Source: AP-15 sp963755435
GTDB taxonomy: Bacteria; Pseudomonadota; Alphaproteobacteria; ATCC43930; CGMCC-115725
DNA length: 64,000 nt
Assembly: GCA_963755435.1 (NCBI GenBank)
Contig: CAVWJX010000005.1
Span: 558,001-622,000 of the forward strand
Direction: 5' to 3'
How positions within the stretch are numbered: the stretch's first letter is position 1; each line of letters opens with the position of its first letter. Shown piece after piece: positions 9,187-18,098 of this stretch. Both the position numbers and the translations under genes were made by a program. Below the pieces are notes generated by a model. It saw only the letters and a list, made by a program, of their open reading frames with translations. It ran no database searches and had not been told where the DNA came from.

Positions 9187-10326
9187 ATGCAATACCGAAG
9201 AATCTCCGCCGATTGCCATCTCGATCTTCCGTGGCTGCCGCCGGAGTTGTTCGTCTCCGAGGCGAACCGCGATCTGAAAGAGCGCATGCCCTATGTCGAA
9301 GACGGCCCCAACGGCCCGCACTGGATGACCCGGGCCGGGGTCGATATGGGCCTTCTCGGCGGTGTCGGCTCGGTCGGCGGCAAATTCGTTCCCGGGGTCA
9401 ACTACCGGGTCGACAAGATGGCCGAGACCGGGCTCTACGCGGACGGCCAGAAGGGTGTGCGCCGGCCCGGCGATCCCGACCAGCGGATCAAGGACATGGA
9501 CCGCGACGGCGTCGACGCCGAGATCATCTTCGGCATCCTCGGCGTCGCCTCGCGGGTGCGCGACCCTGAGGCGGCCAACGAGATGCTGCGCATCTACAAC
9601 GACTGGCTGCGGGATTTCTGCAGCCATTATCCCGATCGCCAGGTCGGTCTCGCCTGTCTGCCCTATGGCGATATCGACGCCGCGGTCAAGGAGGTCCACC
9701 GCGTCGGCAAGCTCGGCCTGAAAGGCCTCGAACTCTCCTGCTCGTGGGACATGGAGCCGATGTGGCACCCGGTCTGGGAGCCGTTGTGGAAGGCGGTCAG
9801 CGACGTACAACTGCCGCTCCACTTCCACACCTTCCCGGCGGTCCCGTCTAGCGTGCGCGCGAGCCTCACCGGCGATCTGCGCCGCAAGGCTCAGTTTACC
9901 AGCGTCGCCGGGTTCCAGATGAACCTGATCAACATTATTGCCGCGATCATTGGCGCCGGCGTGCTCGAGCGCTATCCGAATTTGCGCATCGGCTTGGGCG
10001 AGAGCGGCATCGGCTGGCTGCCCTATGCACTCGACCGCATGGATTTCGAATATGAGGACCGCTTCCGCGACCTGATGAAGCTGAAGCCCAGCGAATACTG
10101 GCGGCGCCAATGCCGGGCGACATTCCAGTACGACCGGATCGGCGCCAAGCTGGTCGAGGATATCGGGGTCGAGACCCTGATGTGGGGCTCGGACTATCCG
10201 CACCCCGATGGCGTGTGGCCCGAATCCACGAAATACATCGACGAGCAGTTTGCCGGCTTGTCACCCGAGGTAATCCGCAAGATCACCTGCGAGAATGCCG
10301 GCAAATTCTACGGCCTGATCAACTAG
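9187..10326 (+). CDS. Amidohydrolase 2 family metal-dependent hydrolase
   Basis: The product is 379 residues and belongs to the TIM-barrel amidohydrolase-2 family, which includes decarboxylases such as ACMSD relatives and hydrolases of aromatic or xenobiotic acids. Metal-site motifs are SADCHLDLPW at the N-terminus, LPLHFHTFPA in the middle and LMWGSDYPHPDGVWP near the C-terminus. The ATG at 9187 has GGAG 9-12 nt upstream. An in-frame GTG at 9172 is a less likely start. No pathway partner is adjacent: glgP diverges on one side and a molybdoenzyme follows after a hairpin. The substrate is unknown. Family assignment is solid, the reaction is not. Confidence 0.85.
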   Translation: MQYRRISADCHLDLPWLPPELFVSEANRDLKERMPYVEDGPNGPHWMTRAGVDMGLLGGVGSVGGKFVPGVNYRVDKMAETGLYADGQKGVRRPGDPDQRIKDMDRDGVDAEIIFGILGVASRVRDPEAANEMLRIYNDWLRDFCSHYPDRQVGLACLPYGDIDAAVKEVHRVGKLGLKGLELSCSWDMEPMWHPVWEPLWKAVSDVQLPLHFHTFPAVPSSVRASLTGDLRRKAQFTSVAGFQMNLINIIAAIIGAGVLERYPNLRIGLGESGIGWLPYALDRMDFEYEDRFRDLMKLKPSEYWRRQCRATFQYDRIGAKLVEDIGVETLMWGSDYPHPDGVWPESTKYIDEQFAGLSPEVIRKITCENAGKFYGLIN

Positions 10327-10336
10327 CGGCGGCGCT

Positions 10337-10368
10337 GGACCGGCCCGATACTCTACTGGGCCGGGTCC
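10337..10368 (+). terminator. Probable terminator after the amidohydrolase gene
   Basis: Arms 10337-10346 and 10358-10368 pair over ten base pairs with one bulged G and an 11-nt loop, starting 10 bp after the stop codon. The following bases are pyrimidine-rich (CCCTCTTCT) but not a clean T-run. It separates the amidohydrolase from the molybdoenzyme. Confidence 0.55.
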
Positions 10369-10438
10369 GCCCTCTTCTGCAATACAGGAAGCGGTGCTGA
10401 GCGGGGCGGGCGAGGCCGGGGCCGAAGGGATAAAATTC

Positions 10439-12469
10439 GTGGACACGGTTCGCGTCGTCTGTGCGCATGACTGCCCCGATATGTGCTCGTTATTGGCGCG
10501 GGTCGAGGGTGGCCGCGTCAAGCGTATCGACGGCGACCCGGATCAGCCTTTCACCGCCGGGTTCGCCTGTGCCAAGGTCAACCGCGATGCCGAACTGGTG
10601 CATTCGCCCGAGCGCGTGGCGACGCCGCTGCGCCGGGCCGGGCCCAAGGGCGAGGGCCGGTTCGCGCCAATCGGCTGGGAGGAGGCGCTCCACGAGATTG
10701 TCGCGCGCTGGCAGGCGATCATCGCCCAATCGGGCCCGCTGGCCTTGCTCGGCTACGCCTATAGCGCGCATCAAGGGCAGATCAATCGCGGCTTGGTCAA
10801 CGGGCTGTTTCATGCGCTGGGAACGAGCCGCCTGCGCGCCGGCACGGTGTGCGACACCTGCTGCGAGACCGCTTGGGACATGACCGTCGGACCTATTGGC
10901 GGCGCCGACCCCGAAGCGGTGGTCGACGCCGATCTGATCGTCGCCTGGGGCGCTGATCTCGTCGCCACCAACGTGCATTTCTGGGCCAAGGTCGAGGCGG
11001 CGCGTAAGCGCGGCGTCAGGCTCGTGGTCATCGACCCGCGCCGCAGCCGCACCGCGCGCCAGGCCGACCGGCACCTCGCCATCCGCATCGGCACCGATGC
11101 GGCCCTGGCGCTGGGGGTCATGCATATTCTGGTGCGCGACGGGCTGTGCGATCGTACCTATCTCGCCCGGCATACGACGGGCTTCGAGCGGCTCGAGCGC
11201 GACGTGCTACCGGGCTTCCCGCCCGAGCGCGCCGCCGCGATCACCGGCCTCGGGACCGCCGAGATCGAGGATTTCGCGGCACTCTACGGCCGCGCCAAGG
11301 CGTCATTCATCCGGCTCGGCGAAGGCATGACCCGGCTCGCCCGAGGCGGCCAGGCGTTGCGCGCGGTGGCGCTGCTGCCGGGAGTGACCGGCGCTTACGG
11401 CCGGGAGGGCGGCGGCGCTCTGCTGCTGACCGCTGCCTCGTGCGATCTCGATTACGATTTTGTGCGCAAGCCGTCCGGCCCGGCCGAGACCCGGACGGTC
11501 AACCATCTGCGCCTCGGAGAGGCCTTGCTCGAGCTAGCCGACCCGCCGATCCGCGGGCTGTTCGTCGCCGCCAATAATCCGGCAGTGACCTGTCCCGACG
11601 CCGGCAAGGTGCGTCGCGGGCTGGCGCGTGACGATCTGTTCACCGTGGTCCACGACCCGTTTTTGTCGGTGACTGCGCGCTATGCCGACATCGTTCTGCC
11701 GGCGGCCAGCTATCTCGAAACCGAGGATCTCTACCGCGCCTACGGCACCTACTACCTGCAATACGCCCCAGCCGCGGTGCCGCCCCAGGGCGAGGCCTGG
11801 TCGAACGTTCGCGTGGCCCAGGCTTTGGCGGCGCGGCTGGGACTTGCCGACGCGGTTTTCCGCATGGCGCCGCACGAGATCGCCGCGGCGATGCTGAAAG
11901 GTGCAAGGGGTGGCGCCCGGGCGCTCGACCCCGTGCAGATTGGCGCGGCCGGGCCGGTGCGCCTGGCGCCGCAAGGCGGGCAGCAGTTTCGCACGCCCTC
12001 GGGAAAGCTCGAATTCTATTCCGACCAGATGGCGGCGCTGGGACTGCCGCCGATGCCCGATTGGCGGCCCGATCCGGAAGAGGAACGGCAGGCGGCACGC
12101 TGGCCGCTGCGCCTCCTGACCGCGCCCGGCTACTTCCAGAGCCACACCGCATTTTCCGGCGTCGAATTCCTGCGCCGGCGCGAGGGCCCGCCCTTTTGCA
12201 TGCTGCATCCGCACGAGGCACATGCCCGCGGCTTCACCGACGGCCAGAGGGTGCGATTGTTCAACGAGCGCGGCTCGGTCGGCCTGGTCCTGCGCATCGG
12301 CGACGAGGTTCAGCCGGGCGTCGTCCTAGTTCCCGGCCAACGCCCCGATGCCGAGACCGGATCGGGCACAATCAATCTCCTATGCTCGGACCGCTACACC
12401 GATCTGGGCGAAGGTGCGACCTATCAGAGCACCTGGCTCGACATCGCTTCCTGGAACGAGACGTCCTAG
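10439..12469 (+). CDS. Molybdopterin-dependent oxidoreductase (DMSO reductase superfamily) with N-terminal [4Fe-4S]
   Basis: The chosen start is GTG at 10439, with GAAGGGA at 8 nt, giving 676 residues beginning VDTVRVVCAHDCPDMC. That segment supplies three cysteines of a [4Fe-4S] centre (CX3CX3C), and the fourth is in GFACAKVN. DMSO-reductase-type molybdopterin segments follow: LIVAWGADLVATNVHFW, VVIDPRRSRTARQAD, LFVAANNPAVTCPDAGK, DIVLPAASYLETED and a C-terminal molydopterin-dinucleotide-binding domain with HPHEAHARGF. A cysteine cluster CDTCC at about 138-142 lies where the Mo ligand is expected. There is no Tat signal, so it is probably cytoplasmic. No small subunit, chaperone or cofactor gene is adjacent. 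The substrate is unknown. Confidence 0.85.
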   Translation: MDTVRVVCAHDCPDMCSLLARVEGGRVKRIDGDPDQPFTAGFACAKVNRDAELVHSPERVATPLRRAGPKGEGRFAPIGWEEALHEIVARWQAIIAQSGPLALLGYAYSAHQGQINRGLVNGLFHALGTSRLRAGTVCDTCCETAWDMTVGPIGGADPEAVVDADLIVAWGADLVATNVHFWAKVEAARKRGVRLVVIDPRRSRTARQADRHLAIRIGTDAALALGVMHILVRDGLCDRTYLARHTTGFERLERDVLPGFPPERAAAITGLGTAEIEDFAALYGRAKASFIRLGEGMTRLARGGQALRAVALLPGVTGAYGREGGGALLLTAASCDLDYDFVRKPSGPAETRTVNHLRLGEALLELADPPIRGLFVAANNPAVTCPDAGKVRRGLARDDLFTVVHDPFLSVTARYADIVLPAASYLETEDLYRAYGTYYLQYAPAAVPPQGEAWSNVRVAQALAARLGLADAVFRMAPHEIAAAMLKGARGGARALDPVQIGAAGPVRLAPQGGQQFRTPSGKLEFYSDQMAALGLPPMPDWRPDPEEERQAARWPLRLLTAPGYFQSHTAFSGVEFLRRREGPPFCMLHPHEAHARGFTDGQRVRLFNERGSVGLVLRIGDEVQPGVVLVPGQRPDAETGSGTINLLCSDRYTDLGEGATYQSTWLDIASWNETS

Positions 12470-13931
12470 GCCGCTCGTCGCGTGCCGTGGGGGGCTTGCC
12501 GCTGCGGACCGTCGCTAGAGCGGCATTTGCTCGCGCGGTTGCGGCAGCCCGCCAATGTGCGCACCAAACTCGGGCAGGACGGACAACGCAGCGGTCGCGG
12601 CCCTGCGCCTTAGCCTGGTAGAGCGCGTCGTCGGCGCGCTTGAGCAGCCGGTCGCGATGCTCGCGCCATGGCGTTGCGGTGGTTACCCCGATGCTGACCG
12701 TGATCCCCAACCGCTCGCCGCTGGCGCGGATGATGAACGGTTCGCCGGCCACCGCCAGCCGCAACCGCTCGGCCACCGCGGCGGCGATCGTCGGATCAGT
12801 CTCGGGCATGACCACGACAAATTCCTCGCCGCCCAGCCGAGCGACCAGATCGACGCTGCGGACCGCCTTCATCGCTCGGGCCGACAGCTCGCGCAGCACG
12901 TCGTCGCCGGCAGCATGACCATAGGTGTCGTTGACCCGCTTGAAATGATCGATGTCGACCAGCAGGAGCGCCGCGCCGACGCCGTCCCGGTTGACCCGCG
13001 CGACCAGCTCGTCGAGATGGGCCAGCAAATACCGTCGGTTGTAGAGGCCGGTCAACTCGTCGGCCAGCGCCAGTGACATGCTGCGGTGATAGTTTTCGCT
13101 GAGGCGATCCTGCAGCCGCTTTCGCCGGATCTGGATGCCGGTGCGCGCCAACAGCTCGTTGCGGTCGACCGGGCGGATCAGATAGTCGTTCGCCCCGAGA
13201 TCGAGGCCCTTGGCAAGGCGGGGCAGATCGCGGTCCGCCGCGATCAGCAGAATCGGCAATTGACGGAACAGCTCGTTGGTTCGGCATTGCGAGACCAGGC
13301 GCAGCGGGTCGGGGTCAGGGCTAGTCAGGCTGATAATGATCAGCTCGGTCCGAGGATCGAGGCGCGATTGGGCTTCGGTGCAGCTGCCAACCACCGTCAC
13401 CTGATCGGCAACCGCCAAGGTCTCGGCAATCCTGGCCGCGGCGAACGCGTCCTCTTCGACGATCAGAATGCGGGCCGGCCCGCCATCCTCGGCCGCCGCC
13501 GCGGCGGCGCCGCCAAAGCGGCCGCAGATCTCGTCGCGCAGCCGCCACTCCTCCATCATCCGCCGCAGCCTAACCAGCGAGCGCACCCGCGCGAACAGGG
13601 CAATGTCGCTGACCGGCTTGGTCAGGAAATCATCGGCCCCGACTTCGAGCCCGCGCAGCCGGTTGGCGACGTCGGACAACGCCGTCACCATGACCACCGG
13701 TAGATCGGCAGTCCGCGGGTTTGCCTTCAGCCGGCGGCAGACCTCGAAACCGTCCATCCGCGGCATCATCACGTCGAGCAGGATAACGTCGGGCAACTCG
13801 GCCTCGGCAATCTCCAAGGCGGCGCTACCGCTGTAGGCGGCCAGCACGTCGAAATACTCGCTCGACAGCTTGGCCTCGAGCAGCTTGACGTTGATTTCTA
13901 TATCATCGACGACCAGTACCCGCCCCGACAT
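12372..13931 (-). CDS. pleD: PleD-like response regulator with two receivers and a GGDEF diguanylate cyclase
   Basis: Order of domains: a receiver from residue 1 with acidic pocket VVDD and phospho-acceptor in VILLDVMMPRMDG (about D53); a degenerate second receiver from about 150; and a GGDEF domain ending near 450 with active site RLGGEEF and ELTGLYNRRYL. PleD makes c-di-GMP when phosphorylated and drives polar development. The open frame of 519 residues overlaps the molybdoenzyme tail by 98 bp, and its last 60 residues are Arg-rich and unlike PleD. Shifting +1 just after GRDRC gives LPEFGAHIGGLPQPREQMPL and a stop at 12515-12517, a normal 471-residue length, so a frameshift is likely. It is 48 bp downstream of divK, as in Caulobacter. 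Confidence 0.9.
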   Translation of the reverse strand: MSGRVLVVDDIEINVKLLEAKLSSEYFDVLAAYSGSAALEIAEAELPDVILLDVMMPRMDGFEVCRRLKANPRTADLPVVMVTALSDVANRLRGLEVGADDFLTKPVSDIALFARVRSLVRLRRMMEEWRLRDEICGRFGGAAAAAAEDGGPARILIVEEDAFAAARIAETLAVADQVTVVGSCTEAQSRLDPRTELIIISLTSPDPDPLRLVSQCRTNELFRQLPILLIAADRDLPRLAKGLDLGANDYLIRPVDRNELLARTGIQIRRKRLQDRLSENYHRSMSLALADELTGLYNRRYLLAHLDELVARVNRDGVGAALLLVDIDHFKRVNDTYGHAAGDDVLRELSARAMKAVRSVDLVARLGGEEFVVVMPETDPTIAAAVAERLRLAVAGEPFIIRASGERLGITVSIGVTTATPWREHRDRLLKRADDALYQAKAQGRDRCVVRPARVWCAHWRAAATARANAALATVRSGKPPTARDERPRTSRSRKRCRARCSDRSHLRPDRCSGPSIGD

Positions 13932-13979
13932 CGATCTCTCGCAAATTAGTTGATATGTCTCTCAGGCGATTGCGCATTT

Positions 13980-14390
13980 CTAAGCGAGGAATCGCCCAAC
14001 CGTTTGCAGAAAGCTCGTCACCGAAATCGGTTTCGCGATGTAATCCTCGCAGCCGCCGCTCCGCATTTTTTCACGATCTCCTTTCATCGCGAACGCGGTA
14101 ACAGCAATGACCGGGATCGCTTTAAGCTGTTCGTCTTCCTTGATCCATCTGGTGACTTCTAGGCCCGAGACCTCGGGCAGCTGAATGTCCATCAAGATCA
14201 GACCGGGGCGATGCAGGCGGGCCAACACCAACGCCTCGACGCCGTCCTTGGTCTGCAAGGTCTCGTAACCATGCGCCAACAGAAGATCGTTGAACAGCTT
14301 CATATTGAGATCATTGTCCTCGACGATCAAGATTTGCCGGCGCTGCGGCCGGGAGCCTGCGCCTTCGGATATCGGAGCAGCGGGTATCAT
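13980..14390 (-). CDS. divK: Single-domain response regulator DivK
   Basis: The product is 136 residues, a lone CheY-like receiver. It has the acidic pocket in ILIVEDNDLNMKLF, the phospho-acceptor Asp in LILMDIQLPEVSGLEV, the switch Thr in VIAVTAFAMKGD and the conserved Lys in DYIAKPI. LNMKLFNDLL and the pairing with pleD downstream identify DivK. In Caulobacter it shuttles between DivJ and PleC and controls CtrA through DivL/CckA. The first 17 residues (MIPAAPISEGAGSRPQR) are a variable leader, and an internal start cannot be excluded. No histidine-kinase partner is adjacent in this window. Confidence 0.93.
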   Translation of the reverse strand: MIPAAPISEGAGSRPQRRQILIVEDNDLNMKLFNDLLLAHGYETLQTKDGVEALVLARLHRPGLILMDIQLPEVSGLEVTRWIKEDEQLKAIPVIAVTAFAMKGDREKMRSGGCEDYIAKPISVTSFLQTVGRFLA

Positions 14391-14628
14391 GTTCGCGGGC
14401 CTGAAAAAGGGTGCTCAAATGACGGCAAAGCGGGTGAGCGACATGCGCATGGTTCCCCGTGTTCGCGATGCTGGCGATCGGGTTTAACGGCTCGGGTTTA
14501 ATATTTGATGAGCACGCCGTCGATGCCCGGTCCTGCCGCCGGCAAATGCCGCCGGACTGCCGCCGGCAATGCCGACCAGCACAGCGCACGGGTCCCGCGG
14601 GATCGATCAGCTCAGCTTCGGACGCCGA
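14391..14628. other. Intergenic region upstream of divK
   Basis: This 238-bp gap between eipB and divK must carry the divK-pleD promoter. Two TTAA tetramers occur at 14484-14487 and 14498-14501, but they are 10 bp apart rather than the 7 of a CtrA site. No RNA gene or credible ORF is seen. Confidence 0.5.
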
Positions 14629-15426
14629 TCAGCAATGCGGCTTGCCCAGCGCCTCGATGTCGTCGAGCTTGGCGCGGATCGAATAATCGCCGTAATCGAT
14701 CACCATGTCGCGCGAGACGCCGTCGTCAAGAAGGTGCATCCCGAGCTCGTAATCGGGCTCCTCGGCACTCGCATCGACCGGGAAGAAGGCGAGCCGGACA
14801 TACCAACCGGGGCGTTCCAGCAGCGGGCTGAGCTTGGCCGAGGCCGGGTCGGCGGTAACCCGGGAGCCGATGACGGCCGAAACCTGAACCGCATTCTCGT
14901 CGGCGGCGCCGTCGAACACCTGGCGGGAGACGAAGGTTTGTCCCGCCTCGGCCTTGTTGATCAAGAGGATCGTGTGCGCGCTGGGAAACAGCACGCCGGG
15001 CGCCAGCTGGATGATATGCGTGTGCGGCTTGGTGAATACGGCGACGCCGCCCTTGCCGGGGCCGTCGAGCTGGGCCTCGCCGCGGATGTCCTGATCGAGA
15101 CGGCCGTTTCGCGTCTGCCGCTGGTTGAAGCGATAGCGCAGCCCGTCTTTCGACTCCCAGGTGACAAAGCTCGAAGCGATCTCGACATCGTGGCTCTCGG
15201 CATAGCGCATCTTGAGCCGATAGCGCTGCTCGATGGTCCAGCCGTTACAGGTCTCGCCCCACTCGTAATCCATCGAGCCGTTGGCGTCGATCACCCCTGA
15301 ATCAGTTCGGGTCGATCCCAGGCTCATCGAATAGAGCGCCCGGTGCGGCGCGATTTCGACCGCCTGCGCTGCCGTGGCAGCAAGCCCCAGCGCAAATGCA
15401 AAGGCGAGGAGGCGACCGGCGATCAT
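14629..15426 (-). CDS. eipB: Cell envelope integrity protein EipB (DUF1849)
   Basis: The protein has 265 residues with a signal peptide (AGRLLAFAFALGLAATAAQA, cleavage near residue 22). The mature part is the DUF1849 beta-barrel-like periplasmic fold. The diagnostic ETCNGWTIEQRYRL segment carries one cysteine near residue 60, and the last residue of the protein (KPHC) is the second. EipB of Brucella and Caulobacter joins two such cysteines in a disulfide and is needed for envelope integrity together with TPR proteins. It lies 35 bp downstream of aspS on the same strand and is probably co-transcribed. Confidence 0.85.
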   Translation of the reverse strand: MIAGRLLAFAFALGLAATAAQAVEIAPHRALYSMSLGSTRTDSGVIDANGSMDYEWGETCNGWTIEQRYRLKMRYAESHDVEIASSFVTWESKDGLRYRFNQRQTRNGRLDQDIRGEAQLDGPGKGGVAVFTKPHTHIIQLAPGVLFPSAHTILLINKAEAGQTFVSRQVFDGAADENAVQVSAVIGSRVTADPASAKLSPLLERPGWYVRLAFFPVDASAEEPDYELGMHLLDDGVSRDMVIDYGDYSIRAKLDDIEALGKPHC

Positions 15427-15461
15427 CGCGGCAACGCCGGCGCGGCCCGGTGTGGGGCGGG

Positions 15462-17252
15462 TCAGGGCTTTGCTCCCGCCTGGTCCGGGGTGACCACCCG
15501 GAGGTGCAATTCGCGCAAGCGCTCCGGCGAGATCGGCGCCGGTGCCTGCATCAACAGGTCGCGGGCCTGCTGGTTCATCGGGAACGCGATAACTTCGCGG
15601 ATGTTCGGCGTATCGGCCAACAGCATGACGATGCGGTCGATGCCGGGCGCCAGCCCGCCATGCGGCGGTGCGCCATAGCGGAAGGCGTTGAGCATGCCCG
15701 AGAAGCGGGCTTCGACCTCGGCCGCGGGATAGCCGGCGATGGCAAAGGCCTGGTACATGATTTCGGGGCGGTGATTGCGGATCGCGCCGGAGGCCAGCTC
15801 GACCCCGTTGCAGACGATATCGTACTGGTGGGCGACGATCTCGAGCGGATCCTGCTGCTCGAGCGCGGCCAGTCCGCCTTGCGGCATCGAGAACGGATTA
15901 TGGCTGAAATCGGTGCGGCCGGTCTCCTGGTCGAGCTCGTACATCGGGAAATCGACGATCCAGCAGAACTCGAAAGCGCCATCCCTGGCGAGGCCGAGAT
16001 CGCGCCCGATCTTCACGCGCGCGGCCGCCGCAAACGGGGCGAATTGGCGCGGCACGCCGCCCACGAAAAACACTGCATCGCCGTCGCCGAGGCCGAGTTC
16101 GGCACGTAGCGCTTCGGTCCGCGCCGGCCCGAGATTGCGGGCGACCGGTCCCGCACCCTCGCCGTCGCGGAAGAAAATGTAGGCGAGTCCCGGCTGGCCT
16201 TCCGACTGGGCCCAGGAATTCATTTGATCGCAAAACGCCCTGCTCCCGCCGTTAAGCGCCGGGATCGCCCAGACGCGGACGTCGTCGTCGGCCGCGACCA
16301 TATTGGCAAACACCCTGAACCCCGAGCCGCGAAAATGCGCGGTCGCATCGCGCATCTCGATCGGGTTGCGCAGATCGGGCTTGTCGGTCCCGAAGCGCTG
16401 CATCGCATCGTGGTAGGCGATGCGCGGAAACGGCGCCGGCGTGACCGGCCGGCCGTCGCCGAATTCCTCGAAGATCCCGTGCAACACCGGCTCGACCGCG
16501 GCAAACACATCCTCCTGGGTCACGAACGACATTTCGAGATCGAGCTGATAGAACTCGCCCGGCGCGCGGTCGGCGCGGCCGGCTTCGTCGCGAAAGCACG
16601 GTGCGATCTGGAAATAGCGATCGAACCCGGCCACCATCAGCAATTGCTTGAATTGCTGCGGCGCCTGCGGCAGCGCGTAGAACTCGCCTGGGTGCAGCCG
16701 GCTCGGCACGTAATAGGGCCGCGCGCCCTCGGGTGAATCGGCGGTCAGGATCGGCGTCTGGAACTCGGCAAAACCCTGGACGATCATCCGCCGGCGGATC
16801 GAGGCGATGACCTGCGCGCGCAGCATGATGTTGGCGTGCATGCGCTCGCGCCGCAGATCGAGAAAGCGATAGGCGAGGCGCATCTCCTCGGGGTATTCGG
16901 CGTCGCTATTGACCGGGAAGGGCAGCGGCAAGGCTTCCGACTGAGTTTCGATCGCGGCGATCACGAGCTCGATTTCGCCGGTGGCGAGCCCGGGGTTGAC
17001 GGTGTCGGTAGAACGAGCGGCGACCCGCCCGGTCATCGTCGCGACACTCTCCAGGCGCAGCGCGTCGGCCGCGGCGAACAATGGCGAGGAGGCGTCGATC
17101 ACGCATTGGGTGATGCCATAGTGATCGCGCAAATCGATAAACAGCAGCTGGCCATGATCGCGCTTGCGGTGGACCCACCCCGACAGCCGGGCCGGCTGCC
17201 CCGCATCGGCGAGGCGCAGCGCGGCGCAGGTGTGGGTGCGATAGGCGTGCAT
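15462..17252 (-). CDS. aspS: Aspartyl-tRNA synthetase
   Basis: The start is ATG at 17252 (MHAYRTHTCAAL), giving 596 residues, the usual bacterial AspRS length. The open frame continues upstream to 17570 but that part is Arg/Pro-rich noise over the divergent gene. Domains: OB-fold anticodon-binding domain with GWVHRKRDHGQLLFIDLRD near residues 21-39, the bacterial GAD insertion in the middle, and class II motif 3 GGLAPGIDRIVMLL near the C-terminus. In many alphaproteobacteria AspRS is non-discriminating and also charges tRNA-Asn for GatCAB; whether that holds here depends on residues not judged. Downstream is eipB. Confidence 0.96.
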   Translation of the reverse strand: MHAYRTHTCAALRLADAGQPARLSGWVHRKRDHGQLLFIDLRDHYGITQCVIDASSPLFAAADALRLESVATMTGRVAARSTDTVNPGLATGEIELVIAAIETQSEALPLPFPVNSDAEYPEEMRLAYRFLDLRRERMHANIMLRAQVIASIRRRMIVQGFAEFQTPILTADSPEGARPYYVPSRLHPGEFYALPQAPQQFKQLLMVAGFDRYFQIAPCFRDEAGRADRAPGEFYQLDLEMSFVTQEDVFAAVEPVLHGIFEEFGDGRPVTPAPFPRIAYHDAMQRFGTDKPDLRNPIEMRDATAHFRGSGFRVFANMVAADDDVRVWAIPALNGGSRAFCDQMNSWAQSEGQPGLAYIFFRDGEGAGPVARNLGPARTEALRAELGLGDGDAVFFVGGVPRQFAPFAAAARVKIGRDLGLARDGAFEFCWIVDFPMYELDQETGRTDFSHNPFSMPQGGLAALEQQDPLEIVAHQYDIVCNGVELASGAIRNHRPEIMYQAFAIAGYPAAEVEARFSGMLNAFRYGAPPHGGLAPGIDRIVMLLADTPNIREVIAFPMNQQARDLLMQAPAPISPERLRELHLRVVTPDQAGAKP

Positions 17253-17437
17253 TGGCGGCGGTCCGGCGCAGGGTTGCAGGCGAGCCGGTACACGGCATGG
17301 AACCGCGCCGCTTGTCAAGGCGGGGTGCCCAGGGCGGGCCGGGGGTCCGCTGCGCCGGCTCGGCGGGCGCGATTTGCCTCCCTCGCGGCGAGCGGATATG
17401 GTAGCCGCCTTTCCAGCGAGGGCCAGCCGGAGCTTGT

Positions 17438-18079
17438 GTGAGCGACATCTTCCGCGAGATCGACGAGGAGCTTCGTCGCGACAATCTCCTAAAGCTGTGG
17501 TCGCGCTACGGGCGCTATGTGATCGCCGCGGCGGCGCTGGCCCTGGCGATCGCCGGCGGCTACGTGGCATGGCGCGCGCACGAGCTCGCCGAGCGTCAGG
17601 CGCAGTCGGCCCGCTATGCCGGGGCGATGGGTTTGGCCGGCGCCGGCAGGACCGCCGATGCCGCGATCGTTTTTGCCTCGATCGCGCGCGAAGGCGGCGG
17701 CTACTCGATTCTGGCCTCGTTTGAGGACGCGGCCATGCGGGTCAAGTCGGGTGATCGCAAGGCTGCGGTCGCAATTTACGATCGCATCGCCAAGTCGGGG
17801 GGCGTCGATCCGGCGTTCCGCGATCTGGCGGTGCTGCTGTCGGTCATGCAGGCGACGCCCGAGGCCGATCCGCGGGCGACGGTCACCCGTCTGGCGCCGC
17901 TGACGGCTCCTGGCAGTCCATGGCGCCCGACCGCGCTCGAATTGACCGCCGCGGCCAAGCTCCGGCTCGGCGACGACAAGGGCGCGCTGGCCCTCTACGA
18001 CACGCTCGCCGATGATCTGGCCGCACCCCGCGGGGTGCGCGCCCGGGCGGCCGAGATGGCGGCGGCGCTTGGCCCCTAA
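17438..18079 (+). CDS. Membrane-anchored TPR protein, YfgM-like (TPR_21 family)
   Basis: The product is 213 residues. A short cytoplasmic head (SDIFREIDEELRRDNLLKLW) is followed by one membrane helix (VIAAAALALAIAGGYVAW) and a periplasmic TPR-like helical part with LRLGDDKGALALYD. This is the layout of YfgM, an ancillary SecYEG subunit in gammaproteobacteria. It starts at GTG 17438 with GGAG a few bases upstream. bamB follows 19 bp later and der after that, matching the conserved yfgM-bamB-der order. It therefore probably works at the translocon or in outer-membrane protein biogenesis. Sequence similarity to E. coli YfgM cannot be quantified here. Confidence 0.8.
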   Translation: MSDIFREIDEELRRDNLLKLWSRYGRYVIAAAALALAIAGGYVAWRAHELAERQAQSARYAGAMGLAGAGRTADAAIVFASIAREGGGYSILASFEDAAMRVKSGDRKAAVAIYDRIAKSGGVDPAFRDLAVLLSVMQATPEADPRATVTRLAPLTAPGSPWRPTALELTAAAKLRLGDDKGALALYDTLADDLAAPRGVRARAAEMAAALGP

Positions 18080-18098
18080 TCCAGGTTGCAACCGCGCG

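Noticed and set aside
14484..14501. Possible CtrA box (TTAA-N-TTAA) upstream of divK
   Set aside because: The spacer is 10 bp, not 7, so it does not match the known binding site.
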